64,000 nucleotides of DNA. It comes from Rusavskia elegans. Its lineage: Eukaryota > Ascomycota > Lecanoromycetes > Teloschistales > Teloschistaceae. The translations under genes and the position numbers were made by a program. This document shows positions 1-11,249 of the stretch, piece after piece. The notes under the pieces are model-generated. The model was not told the origin of the DNA, made no database searches, and saw nothing but the letters and a program-made list of their open reading frames with translations. How positions within the stretch are numbered: the first letter of the stretch is position 1; every line of letters starts with the position of its first letter. The stretch lies in NCBI GenBank assembly GCA_011316305.1, contig SAUG01000084.1:124001-188000 (forward strand), written 5' to 3'.

Positions 1-1430
1 TATTTAGTTTAGAACGTTAGTTTATAAAATAGACTAAGAAGATTTAGTTTTAAAAGCCTACTTTTATAAAGGATTCTAGATAAAAGTTAAAAAAGCTATA
101 GTAGTAATTAAAGAACTAGATTCGCTAGTAGATCTTATTAAACTTATAATAAGGATCGATACTAGGTAGTATAAAATATACTTAGATAAATAAACGCTTA
201 GTAAAATAGGACCCGCTAAAAGAAAGCCTAGAAGAAATCTAATAGAACTCGATACTACCGAAACTAGAAAATCGAAAACTAAAACTTATTATTTATATAG
301 AAAAACGGGATATCTTAAAAAAAATTATCTAACTAAAAAAGTAATTAAAGTAACCGAATATTTTTTTAAAATAATAGAGGAATTATCCGATAAATATATA
401 GTAAAAAGCTAGTTAGTTTACTATAACGATATTTATCCTATCTATCTATCGGATAAAAAGGAAATAGAATATTATTCTAAAAAACCGAAGAAAGTATAGA
501 AAATAAAGCTAATAATCGATTTTAAACTATATAAAACCGAAAAACCCTTTATAGTAGCGCTTTAAATTAAAATCGGAAGTTAATAAATAATAGCTTTCGT
601 AAATAGAAAGGAAAATAATAAAATTATAAAGGGATTCTATAATAAAATTAAAAGATATCTTTATAGACGAATAATAAATAATAATAGAATTTTTAATATC
701 GAAGTTAAAATAAAATATAGATTAATTAGAGTAACAAATTTTACTATAATTAAAAATTAAAAAAGTTATATTATTTTAGGAAACGAGTAGAAAGAATCGA
801 TTTTAAAAAAACTAATAGAAAAAAGTACCGTCGGTAAAAAAATAGAACTATAAATAATATATTTTCTAGTCTATAAAAACCTTTTATATAAAGAAATAGA
901 CGAAGTTTTAATAATAAGCTACGAAGAGATTAAAGACTTAGATAAAAAATTTAAAGAAGATAGAAAAGTTTAGGAAATAAATATTTAGAAGGAATATTAT
1001 TACCTTATTTAATAATTTACTAAAAAATATAATAAAAGTAAAAAAATAATCTAATAGCTTTAGATAGACTATATTAAAAAAATATACTAAAATATAGTTA
1101 AAGCTATAAATAAAATCGAATACTATAAACTAAACCAAGTAAACTAGAATAAAAGAATACCGGACCTAGTATTTAGCGTTTAATCTAGAAATAAAAAATT
1201 TAATTAGTATCCGTTTTTATCGTTATAGGACGAAATAGTAGCTAAGGAATAAAACTTAGTAAAACTATTAAAGGAACTAGAAATAATTTATAATATAAAT
1301 ATATAACCTAAAATATATAAAGATAGTAGTAGAAGAACTTTTTATTAGATCTTTTTTAAAATCCTATATTTTCTATAGGTTAAAAGAAGTAAAAATCTTT
1401 TAAAATTTAATCTAGATTATTAAAACTAAA
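1..1430 (+). pseudogene. RIP-degraded gag/protease relic of an LTR retroelement
   Basis: No intact frame exists. Around 275-335 the ghost translation resembles a retroviral-type zinc knuckle (CX2CX4HX4C) with its cysteine codons changed to tyrosine codons; the readable core is G-K-T-G-Y-L-K-K-N-Y. Downstream, near 545-605, is a segment like the start of a retropepsin (I-G-S followed by hydrophobics and a mutated D-S-G position). Near 765-785 comes I-I-L-G-N, like the I-L-G signature at the end of that fold. From 1000 to 1330 a charged helical segment reads through with only TAA/TAG stops. Such a gene would encode the capsid/nucleocapsid and protease of an LTR retrotransposon. No reverse transcriptase follows, so the copy is partial, and it may be cut by the window edge. 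It does not obviously match the two gypsy families further right. The zinc knuckle is reasonably clear and the protease less so. Confidence 0.5.
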
Positions 1431-2682
1431 CCTAGGTATTAATTTAATAGACGTCTTTTACGCAGCTAGCGTAAAACTAACAGAGAAATAGAACGTAACC
1501 GGATTATTAAATTTATCTAGCCGGGAAAGTATATATTATTCTTAAATAAAAAAATTACTTTTACGTTTATCTAAAGCGCGATAATAAGTAATAAAATACT
1601 TTTACTTACTAAAAAGTCGGCGGAAATCTAACTTCTAAGCTAAACGTTTATTATAAATTTCTTTTTTAAAATTAAAAAAAGACTTAATATAATAGTAAGC
1701 CTTAGAATACTTATTAAAAATACCCGCGATATTAGAATAAAGTTTATTTTTTTTATTTTTAAGACGCTTCCCTATAGGAATTAGTAGAAATAAAGAAAAT
1801 AAAAAAAATAATATATAGGTAGTATTAGATATTAAAAGATTATACGATTTCTAAACCCGAGTATATTTACTATAAATATTACTACTAACTTCGACTTTAT
1901 ATTCTTTTAAAGGATTACGGGTATATAAAAAATAAAAAAAAAGTATTATAATTCCTTTTAACTAGATACGACGAAAAGATTTTAGTCGATTTCCTTTTTA
2001 AGAATATATAATAAAGATATTAATAAAAGAAAGAAAAAGAAAAAAAAAGAAAGCCCTTTTTATATCCTATAGACGGTTTTTATACTAGGTAAAAAGCGAT
2101 ATAGGAGGGGCCGTATTATATCTATAATTCTATAGAGATTTTCTAGAAAAATTAATTAGATAAACGAGTCTAATTATTTATAGCCGCCTATAGCCGCTAT
2201 AGCCGTCCCTTTTAATAGGACTTTTAATAGACGGCTACCTATCGGCCTTTATAGCTATTTTTACTATATATATCGCTTATTACTCCTATAGATAGTTTCT
2301 TTTATTAGTCGTTAATATAATTATTAAATACGTCTTTACTATTCTCTTTTTAATTATTTTATAATAAAGATACCTCGTAATATCGTAACCGTACCTCTGC
2401 GGCTATATAGGATTAGTTATAATAACCTACGCTAGGATTTCTTTACTATTTAGTAGCTCAAACTACGTCTACGGCTGTAGCTAGACTCGAACGTAGCGCC
2501 TTCTGATATACAGGGACGTTATATTATATTAACGATTAATAAAAAAAGTTATCTAATAGATATAAAAGGCGATATATAAAATAATAGAATCGATATATTC
2601 GATAGAATCGATTAGCTAAACGATAGCGGCTTTATAGTTCTAGCGGCTTTAATTAGATTAAATTATTAATCCGTTTATCTAA
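1431..2682. other. AT-rich interval with no gene; small hairpin and a less mutated patch
   Basis: No coding signal could be supported. A perfect 8-bp inverted repeat with a 5-nt loop lies at 1456-1476 (TTTTACGC ... GCGTAAAA). A purine-rich stretch covers about 1740-2060. The patch 2385-2530 is less RIP-mutated (it keeps CpA and TpG) and contains a short inverted repeat around a GTTCGAGTC-like string on the minus strand, but it does not fold as a tRNA. Confidence 0.5.
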
Positions 2683-2880
2683 TTAATAAACGTAAAATAT
2701 TTTTATAAAATCGTAGACGTAATAGATTTTTTTCTACTTTTTCATTTTTTTTTTACTAGACTAAATTCTAGTTTTTCTAAAATATTAATTAACTTAATAA
2801 TATATTATTGATCTAATTTATAAATATACATTATTTTAAAAATACTATCGTTTCAATATTTTTAATATATTATTTTAAAC
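2683..2880 (+). repeat. Degraded 5' LTR of Gyp-B copy 1
   Basis: This stretch aligns, with gaps, to the LTR-like repeats at 37313-37566 and 51093-51348. The best preserved segment is 2750-2880, sharing a TTACTAGAC-type block followed by a CTAGTTTTTCTAAAATAT-type block and a TAATATAT block. About 70 bp present in the other copies appears to be missing from the middle here. Exact termini cannot be set because RIP has removed the TG and CA ends. Confidence 0.5.
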
Positions 2881-3383
2881 GTTTTTTATCGGATATATAT
2901 TATTTATACTATAATTAAATCGATATCGATAAATAACATTTATAGTAATTAAAACTATAATAAAAGATTTTAAATAAATTAATTTTAAACCAGCGCTAGA
3001 ATAATCGAAAATAATAATATACTTTAGAGCTCGCGTATTATAGATATTATAAACTAGTTTGATAATCCGTTTATACTATCTACGTTCGACGAATTGAATT
3101 CTAGATTATTTTCTATTATTTAGAAAAGCTAATCGAAATTTTACAGTAGTTTTTTATTGATATATCAAAAAATTAGATATTTCCGATAATTAAATCTAAA
3201 AATAGTAGCCGTCTAATAGTTAATAGAACGGATAATTTAATAGAAATACTTTTTTAGAAACTTTTATTTCTAGAAATTCTAATTCGAGTTAACTATCTAA
3301 TAGTAGCGATAATCCGAAAAATCCGAATAGTAAAAATAATAGCGATAATTCGAATAAAAATGAAAAGTTTTAAATTTTAGAAA

Positions 3384-3915
3384 TAGATTGGCCACTTCAG
3401 TACGGATTTCTATCGATACTTCGGAAATCTAATCCGAATTTAAATAAATTAATTTAATCCGACCTACTAAACGGTATAGATTAGTTTCTAAAATTAAAAT
3501 CAAAAGTCGAATTGATTTATAAAATAGAAATTAATAGAAATCTAATCCGACTTTTTAAATCTTTTATATATAGTATAATACTATAATTATTATATTATAA
3601 TACGATATCTAATATAATAAATAAATTTTTTTTATTTTTATCTATAGATAATATATATAGATAATATAATTCCTTTTATTAATTTTATTTTTAATTGATA
3701 GGTATTATTTTAATACTAGAATTATGCTTTTATACTAGGTATTTACGGTTTTAATAGATCGAATTCGAAAATCCGGATTCGATCCGGAACCGAATCGGTT
3801 CGATATCTAAAAAAATCGGAACTAACTCGATTCGATATCTAGAAAAGTCGAAACCGATTCGGTTCGAATCCGGAATATAACCTCGGGTTCGAAACTCGAC
3901 CCGACGGTTAATCTA
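3384..3915 (+). mobile_element. hAT MITE (MITE-B), 532 bp, TSD TTTAGAAA
   Basis: The left end is TAGATTGGCCACTTC and the right end GACGGTTAATCTA, RIP-mutated forms of TAGACTGGCTAYTTC and GACGGCCAGTCTA. The 8-bp TSD TTTAGAAA is perfect at 3376-3383 and 3916-3923, as expected for hAT. The right half contains tandem subterminal units resembling TCTAGAAAAGTCGGAACCGA. There is no coding capacity. It is inserted in the gag region of Gyp-B copy 1. Confidence 0.93.
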
Positions 3916-4010
3916 TTTAGAAATTTAAATAGCAGCGAAAAATAAACTTTTATAAAAATATACTATAGAGTAAAAGCTTTCTATATAATAGATCTAAATT
4001 ATATTCTAGA

Positions 4011-4531
4011 TAAACTGACCGTCGAATCGAATTTCGAATTTAGATTAGCTAATTCGATCCGATTCGGTTTCGGATTAAATCCGGAAATCTAGATTCGATT
4101 CGTTAAAACCGCTAAATCCTAATTAAAAATATAATTCTAAATTTCTAATATAAAAAATTAAAAATATTAATTTAATATAAAAATTATTTCTATTTGTTTA
4201 GAAAATTTTAGTTATCTAATATCGCTAGCTAGAAAGATTTTAGTAAAACTAAATACATTTTCTAAATATTTTACGGTTATATAAAAATAATTAATTATTT
4301 ATATATTTTAAGAATTTTTTAAATTAATTGTAGTATTATATTATATATAGAAATTTTTAATAGATTAAATCGGATTTTTATTAGTTTTTATTATATAATT
4401 CGATCCGACTTTCGGTTTTAATATTAGAAACCGATTAAAACCGCTTAGTAGATTAGATTAAATCGACTCGCTATAATTCGAATCGGATTTCCGAAATATC
4501 GATAGAAATCCGATTCGAAATAGCTAATCTA
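4011..4531 (-). mobile_element. hAT MITE (MITE-B), 521 bp, TSD ATTCTAGA
   Basis: It begins TAAACTGACCGTCG and ends GAAATAGCTAATCTA, so it lies in the opposite orientation to the copy at 3384. The 8-bp duplication ATTCTAGA is perfect at 4003-4010 and 4532-4539. It is non-coding and interrupts Gyp-B copy 1. Confidence 0.93.
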
Positions 4532-5197
4532 ATTCTAGATACCGATTAATCTTTTTTTAAATTAACTATTAGATATTCGCTAGCGTTATAAATTCTATTA
4601 ATCTCTAAAACGAAAGAACCTAATAGATATAGTAATAGAAGATCTTTTAAAAACTATTATAAATAGATAAAATTCTATAAAAATCATTTTTATAAATCCG
4701 ATATTCTATCTACTAATATCGATTAAATCCCATAGATTTAAAACTTTTTTAAAAATTAGAAATTAAATCGTTAGTTCGAACGAAAGAAGTTGTTTATTAA
4801 TAAAAATAATTTTAATAGTATATTATAGAATAAATTTATTGATTTATTTTTAAATTCTATTATTAATTCTAAATTTTATTTATTAGATACTGTTGTAAAA
4901 TACCTTCGTATAATCTAGAAGAAAAACTAGAATAATTTAGAATTCTAGGATTTTTCTATATTATTAAAGGTCTAGTTACTTTCTTTATCGGAAAAATAAT
5001 ATTCGATATTTTTTTAATTCGTGCAGAATTATAGCGTATTATATACGTTAAAAATATAAAATTAAAAGATTTCGGCTATATTAAATAGATAGTTTAAACT
5101 ATCTAATAGAAGATTATAAATAAAATTATATTAAATTAGTAGTAGAATTTTTCTATTAAAAAATCTAATTCGTTTCCGTATAAAAGAAATTTTTAAA

Positions 5198-5685
5198 TAG
5201 ATTAATTGTCGGATCGATTCTAATTTTTCTAGATACCGAATTAATAGATTTTCGATTTTTAGTTTATAATCTAATTCGATCCGAAATTATTATTAAATTT
5301 TAATAACTCGTACAGTTCTAGTATAGAAATTATACGATTTATTTTAAAAATTTCTAATTAATTAAATAGGCTAGCTAGAAAAATACTAGTTAAACAAAAT
5401 ATATTATCTAAATATATTATCTAAATATATTATCTAAATATATTATCTAAATATATTATCTAAATATATTATCTAAATATATTATCTAAATATATTATCT
5501 TTATATATAGTTAGTTAAATAGTTTATTATAGTATTATATTGTTATAACAATTTAACGCGTATTCGTCCGGTTCCCGGATTCGATTCGAAATTAACCGTT
5601 TAATAAATCGAATCGATTTAACTCGTTAAGAAATCGGATCGGGTTATAGATATCGACGACAATTCGTATCGAAATAGCCAGACTA
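5198..5685 (-). mobile_element. hAT MITE (MITE-B), 488 bp, TSD TTTTTAAA
   Basis: The left end TAGATTAATTGTCGG is TAGACTGGCCGTCGG with C-to-T and G-to-A changes; the right end is GAAATAGCCAGACTA. The TSD TTTTTAAA is perfect at 5190-5197 and 5686-5693. Unlike its relatives it contains a 13-bp tandem array (5398-5500). Confidence 0.92.
5398..5500. repeat. 13-bp tandem repeat, about eight units
   Basis: The unit AAATATATTATCT is repeated head to tail nearly without variation inside the MITE at 5198-5685. Other MITE-B copies have a single similar unit at this place (for example near 27645-27660), so the array grew after this copy inserted. Near-identity of the units suggests it is younger than the main RIP damage or maintained by slippage. 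Confidence 0.9.
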
Positions 5686-6659
5686 TTTTTAAAGTTTTAA
5701 AAACCGGAACCGGAAAAGTCGATTATAAAATAATCGGAATAATATTATTAGAAAAAAAGATTTTTAATATTTATAATAATGATATCAAAAAATAAATATG
5801 GAATAATAAATCTAGTAAAATCTTTATAAAAAGTATTATAAATTATTAATATAAAAGTTACTTTTAAAACTAAAACTAAAATTAAAATATTCGAAAATCT
5901 AATAACTTTTATAGTAATCGTAATAGTTTTTACAAAAAATCTATAGTTAATATAACGGAAAGTGATTCTAGTAATATTAACTAGTTATAAAACTAAAAAA
6001 ACTAGTTATAGTTTCGATTATAGTTTAAAATAAATAAATTGAAACGAAAACCGATTTTCTAATAAAAATGTTTATCGAATTACTAGTGAAAAAATATAAT
6101 ATAACTAAAATATTTCTAGATCTAAACTTTTAAATTAATATCGTTTTATAAGATTTTATTATTTAATATATATTAGAAATTTTTTAAAAATTAGAAAAAT
6201 TTTATTATTAATAGATTTAAAGTTAACGCGCTGCCTATTATAAATTATACGATTTAAACTATAAAATAATAGATAATTAAAACCGTCGAAAAATATATAT
6301 ATCGCGATTTTATATTTTAGATATAATAAATAAATAAATTTGTTTTTAAAATATACTAGGTTTATATTAGATATATATAGTAATAGATCGAAAGTTAAAG
6401 TAATAGCGGTATTCTATCTATAACCATTTAACGAAGAAATATAAAATAGTTAATCCGTTTTAATATTAATTTATCGATAGTTTTTATTTATATATTATAG
6501 GCCGAAAACTATATAATAGTAAATATAATTTCGATTAACGCTGTATATACGAAATTTTACAATAATATCGTTATATAAATAGAAACTACCGGTATCGCCG
6601 TATATATAAGAGCCGACGATAAAGATAAAAATAATAAAAGTTATATAATCGAATTAGAT

Positions 6660-7189
6660 AAATAAAATCTATTATATATTCCAATCTATAGTCTATTGTA
6701 AAGCGAGATAATGAAATTATATAATCATTTAGATAGCGTTTTAAAAAAGAACTAGATTCGTTATTTAACGTTTTTTATAGAAATTTCGATTCTTTATATA
6801 TCGAAAACAGATAGTAGTTTTCGTATATACGTTAACTATAGAAGTTATAATAAAATAATAGTCTAAAACTATTTTCTATTATTTTTTATCTTTAAAATTC
6901 TAAACCGATTAATAGAAATAAAGTAATTTCCTAATTATAATATTAAAAATATCTACTATTAAAATCGAATTAATAAAGATAATAAATAAAAAACGTCGTT
7001 TTATATAAAATATAGATATTTCGAATATTTTATTATAGTTCTCGATTTTACAAATATATTTATAGTCATTTAAATCTATTTTAAACGGAATTTAGTAAAA
7101 CTAATTAATATTTACTATATAATTATATTGGATAAAATTTTAAATTTTAAAATTCGGAAAAAAAATATTGAAATTATATTCGATAAATC
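6660..7189 (+). pseudogene. Gyp-B copy 1 reverse transcriptase, 5' fragment
   Basis: This is homologous to 45050-45550 of Gyp-B copy 2. Ghost translation gives the start of a Ty3/gypsy reverse transcriptase: the segment before the catalytic core (S-R-L-x-D-E-x-x-N-Y-L-D-like) and the N-K-I-I-x-N-R-Y-L-L-like block that precedes the palm domain. The Y-x-D-D catalytic box lies just before the break and is badly mutated. Stops are TAA/TAG at probable Gln positions. The gene is severed at 7189 by a hAT insertion, so RNase H and integrase are absent. Confidence 0.6.
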
Positions 7190-8094
7190 TAGACTGGCTG
7201 TCGGATCGGATTTTAAATCTAGATTGACTAATTCGACCCGATCTAAATCGGGTTATAGTTAAATTTAATCCGATCCGAGTCGGGTTAGATTTTTCTACAG
7301 TTCGACCCGATTCGAATTCGGGTCGAAATCGGATATTCGGATTTAATCTATTAAAATACTAAAATTATATATTAAAGTATAATTCTAGTATTAAAATATA
7401 ATTATTTTTCTACGTTATATTATCTATAAATCTCTATTTTTTTCTAACGATATATTAAAAATATCAGATATTTCTAATATTAACGTATACTATTTATTAT
7501 TATCTATTAAATTAAAGTAAAAGAAAGAATAACAGCGTTATAATACCGATAATATTCTATGATAATAAATTCTAGACAGTCTAGCTAATAATCTATCGAA
7601 AGAAATATAAATAAATATTTAGAACCGTTATATTTTAAAAAATCTATAGATATTAAAAGGATTTTAAATCTTTTATTTCTAAAGTATATTTTACTAGACT
7701 ATATTATAGAATCTTTACCGATATTACTACTATAAATATAAATAGAGAAATCGATAGAAGTTAAAAAATAATATTAGTAATTTTATAAAATATAATAAAA
7801 GAATATATAATTATTTTTCTAATAAATAACTATATAATTTTACTATACTATTATATATATCCGACTATAGTTATTTTTATAGATTATTAACTAGCTATAA
7901 TCTAAATTAATTATATTTCTATTTAGTAGAAAAACGCCTATTTTATTAAAAGGTTAATATAGAATCTAGAAATATAGCCGGATATATAATAATAGCTAGT
8001 TAATAATAAATTTTAAAAAATTAAATATTCTAGTAGAAAAATATAAAGCTATAGAATTATTTAGAAAAAGATAATACTATTTATATAGTATCGG
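7190..8094 (+). mobile_element. hAT deletion derivative, left part
   Basis: It starts with TAGACTGGCTGTCGGATCGG, the terminus also seen at 26131 and 38341. After the subterminal GTCGGGTCGG-type repeats it continues directly into sequence equivalent to 42640-43260, near the far end of the complete hAT element, so the transposase region is missing. The same arrangement exists as a complete 1.18-kb element at 26131-27307. Here the copy is broken at 8094, where the next hAT element starts (TAGTCTGGC). Its missing right terminus may be the 14178-14246 fragment. The flank at 7182-7189 is GATAAATC, and no certain second copy of that 8-mer was found. Confidence 0.65.
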
Positions 8095-9959
8095 TAGTCT
8101 GGCTATTTCGGGTCGGATTTCTGTCGAACTATTAGATATCCGACTTGAATTTTAGCGAATCGAACCGGTTTAATCTATTAAATAGGTCGGGTCGAATTCT
8201 AATATTAGAATCGAAAATCGGATCGGATTATAAAATAGAATTTAATAGAAATTTAATCCGATTCGATTTATAATTATATTATTTAGTCGAATATTAAAGT
8301 TATTATAGATAATATAAATAGTATTATATTTTATTCAATATTAGTTTATATACCGGTACTATATATATAGTAATTTCGTTTTTTAAATAATTTTATAAAT
8401 ATATATCTTTTTTCTAGAACTTTCAATTCTTTAAAACTTATTATTAACTAGCTATTATTATATTTCCGGCTATATTTCTGGATTTTATATTAACCTTTTA
8501 ATAAACTAGATATTCTTCTATTTAATAGTAATATATTGAATATAGATTATAGCTAGTTAATAATCTTTAAAAAATAAATATAATCGGATATATATAATAA
8601 TATATTAAAATAATAATTATATATTTTTCTATTATATTTTATAGAACTATTTATACTATATTTTATATTCTATTAATTTTTCTAATTATATTTATAGTAG
8701 CGATATTAGTAACGATTTCGTAATATAATCTAGTATAAAGTACTTTAGAAATAAAAGGTTCGAAGCTTTTTTAATATTTACGGATTTTTTAAAAAGTAAT
8801 AGTTCTAGATTTCTATTTAAATTTCATTTAATAGATTATTAGTTAAACTATTTAAAATATATTATTCCAGAATATTACTAGTACTATAATATTATAAAAT
8901 TTTCTTTTATCTTTTTTTTTATTTTTTCCGATTCTATTTTTTCGAGTCTTCGCTATACTTTTATAGAACGGAATCAATTTCTTATCTAAAATAATTTTAG
9001 CGTTATTATAAAATTAATTATATTACTTTAATATATTACTTCTATTTAAATTTATACGTACTATATATTACGCTGCGATAAATAAAAAGAACGAAAAACT
9101 AATAAAAGAATAATATATAATATAGTATAGTATATACTATATTAGTTATATATTATAATAGATAATTATTAAAGAATAGAAAATCAGAAATAAAATAAAG
9201 TTATTTAGATAATTATTAGTTATATTATAGCTAAAAGGTTAGAGCTTTAAATAAATCTATATATTTCTATAAACTTCTAGCGTATTCTACTACTATAATA
9301 TATAGAATCTTTAAATAATTCTATAGCCACTAAATATTTTATTCTACTATATTATTTAATATATTATTTACTATATCTAAATTAAAACTACGATCTATAA
9401 AATCTAAATTAGTTATAAACCGTAAATATAATAGAAAACAGCCTAATACTAAATATAAATTTTATAAAAAACAGAGTATAAACTATATTATAATATATTA
9501 ATACTTTAATGAATTTTAAGAAATAGATTTCTAGAAAATTATTAATATAGAAATAAAGGCCGTATTAGAATAAAATATAAAAGATTAGAAAATAGATTAT
9601 AGAATCGAGAAAGAAATCTATAATAATATAATAGAATAATATATACTTTACTAAATACTAATCTATATATAGTATTACATTATAAAAATATTCTATATAT
9701 TAAAGTTTTAATAGAAAATATAGAAAAAACGATAACTATTAAATAGGTAAAGTAGAAATAAAGTAAAGTAATATATTAGAATAATAAATTGAATATAAAT
9801 ACAGCTATCTAGTATAGAAATATTTATTTTTAATATTTTTTCTAATCTAATATCGCTTTTAATAGTTTAAATAAAATAATTTAAATAAAATATATAGTTT
9901 TAATCGTTAATTTTATTTAATAATAAGTAATTTATTATATCGGCTTCTAAGAATTTTAG

Positions 9960-10340
9960 TCTACTAGAGTTCTAAACCTTCTAAAAAAATAGATAGCGTT
10001 ATTAAAATATTTAGTTATAGTAGAAATACGGCTAATAAATATATTAAGTCTTTTTATAAAAAGAAAAATAAAAATAGCGATAATATTATTAAAGTTAATA
10101 AATAAGATTAGATAGTAGAGAAATATTCTTTTATATAGAATAATACTAAGTTTAAAAATAATAAAGATTTAACTAGAAATATAAACTTTAATTAATATAA
10201 AAATAAAGATAAAAATAAGAATAAAGATAAAGATAAAGATATAGAAGAAAGAGGAAATATAGAAAATAAAATAGAAGTAGAAACTAAATTTAATAAAGCT
10301 AAAATTATAAAAGAAATTATTAAATTCTTTAACTAATTAT
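9960..10340 (+). pseudogene. hAT second ORF (acidic/lysine-rich), ghost
   Basis: The translation in one frame runs from an N-Y-S-R-N-T-A-N-K-Y-I-K-like segment into a Lys/Asp/Asn repeat (K-N-K-D pattern at about 10200-10240), then I-E-E-R and an acidic tail. All interrupting codons are TAA/TAG. The same frame is found in the hAT copies at 30790-31195 (+) and 41205-41640 (-) and, with an expanded repeat, in the derivative at 26131-27307. It converges on the transposase, so it is a second gene of the element or a captured passenger. No domain recognised. The lysine-aspartate repeat suggests a nuclear charged linker, but that is inference. Confidence 0.5.
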
Positions 10341-10916
10341 CTATATCTAGAAATAATAGATTTAGATAAATATATTACTTTAATATATTATTATATTATA
10401 AATAAAATAACTAATTTAATCTAAATAATATATTTTAATTTAAAATTATAGATTTAAAATCTTTAAATTCGTAGATTTTAATTATTAAATTAATTTAAAT
10501 TCTATTTTTATTCTAAAATATATTTAAAGAAACTAAGGTTCTAATATAAATTAAATCTAGTACCTATATAGTAGATTTAGTAATAAAAGTTTAATAATAG
10601 ATAATAAGAAATTAAATAATTAATATTTTAATTTTAAACCTTTTTATTATAAACTTTTTTAATTATTTATTTAGTAAGAAGTTAATTATCTCTTTTATAA
10701 TTAGATTTATTTAAATTTTTAGCAAAATAGCTTTATTTAGAATATAGAAAGTTATTTCTATATAATTAGATTAAGTTTCGAAATTTTATCTAAAATTTTA
10801 TAAAAGTATTCTATATAAATCTATTATAAAAAAATAATTAATAATTATTACTTTACTAATCTATTCGATCTATTCTAATAAGATTTTAACGATATTTAAA
10901 TTATCTACTATATAAT

Positions 10917-11076
10917 TAAATTAGTTACTTCGGTCTAAAATAGTAATCCGATTTCGCGATAAATATAGCTATCGCGTTAAAATTACTAGTTTAAGTTAGT
11001 TTCTTTTCTAGTATAGTTAGAAACTCGGGTCGATTTTTTCGATTTAGATTCGAAACCCGATAAAACGGCTAGACTA
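10917..11076 (+). mobile_element. 160-bp hAT MITE (MITE-A), heavily RIP-mutated
   Basis: Ends are TAAATTAGTTACTTCGG (from TAGACTGGCCACTTCGG) and AAAACGGCTAGACTA. It is the same 160-bp unit as at 15940, 47380 and 53623 but the most mutated copy. The equivalent site in the third hAT element (about 31755-31790) is empty: there CTACTATATAATAAAC reads through. Here that sequence is split with TATAAT repeated on both sides. Confidence 0.88.
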
Positions 11077-11249
11077 TATATAATAAACCTTATTAAAATA
11101 TAATACTTCTATTTAAAATAGTAAACTTTTAAATTTTTTTATTTTTTAAATCTTTTTATATTTATTAAAATCGAAATTTTAGAATTTAATATTTAAATCG
11201 ACGAAATAGTCTATATATTAGAAATAGGGATTTATTTTCTAAGCTAAAG

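Larger units (their letters stand above)
2990..5060 (+). pseudogene. Gyp-B copy 1 gag region, ghost ORF
   Basis: This interval, minus two inserted MITEs, matches the region just inside the 5' LTR of Gyp-B copy 2. In both copies the ghost translation is hydrophilic, with Asn/Ser/Asp-rich runs such as the repeated S-N-N-P-N-N-S-N-N-N pattern around 3300-3360 and 37970-38040, as expected of a gag-type structural polyprotein linker. No zinc knuckle was identified. Stops are all TAA or TAG. The gag assignment rests on position and composition, not on a recognised domain. Confidence 0.4.
2683..7189 (+). mobile_element. Ty3/gypsy relic, family Gyp-B, copy 1 (5' part)
   Basis: This is the truncated sister of the longer Gyp-B copy at 37313-51348. 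Aligned landmarks include the leader and gag portion (about 3060-3380 with 37740-38040, then 3944-4010 with 38090-38150), the middle of the element (4750-5090 with 43560-43880) and the reverse transcriptase start (6830-7189 with 45210-45550). The element is split by three hAT MITEs with perfect 8-bp TSDs, so the host copy reads continuously once they are removed. It ends abruptly inside reverse transcriptase at 7189, where a hAT derivative begins, and I do not find the remaining 3' half beyond that insertion. Coding potential is destroyed by RIP. Confidence 0.75.

Noticed and set aside
2450..2500. tRNA-like string on the minus strand (GTTCGAGTC)
   Set aside because: The T stem does not pair properly and no acceptor or D arm could be found.
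5398..5500. Tandem array considered as a CRISPR
   Set aside because: There are no spacers; units are contiguous 13-mers in a eukaryotic transposon.
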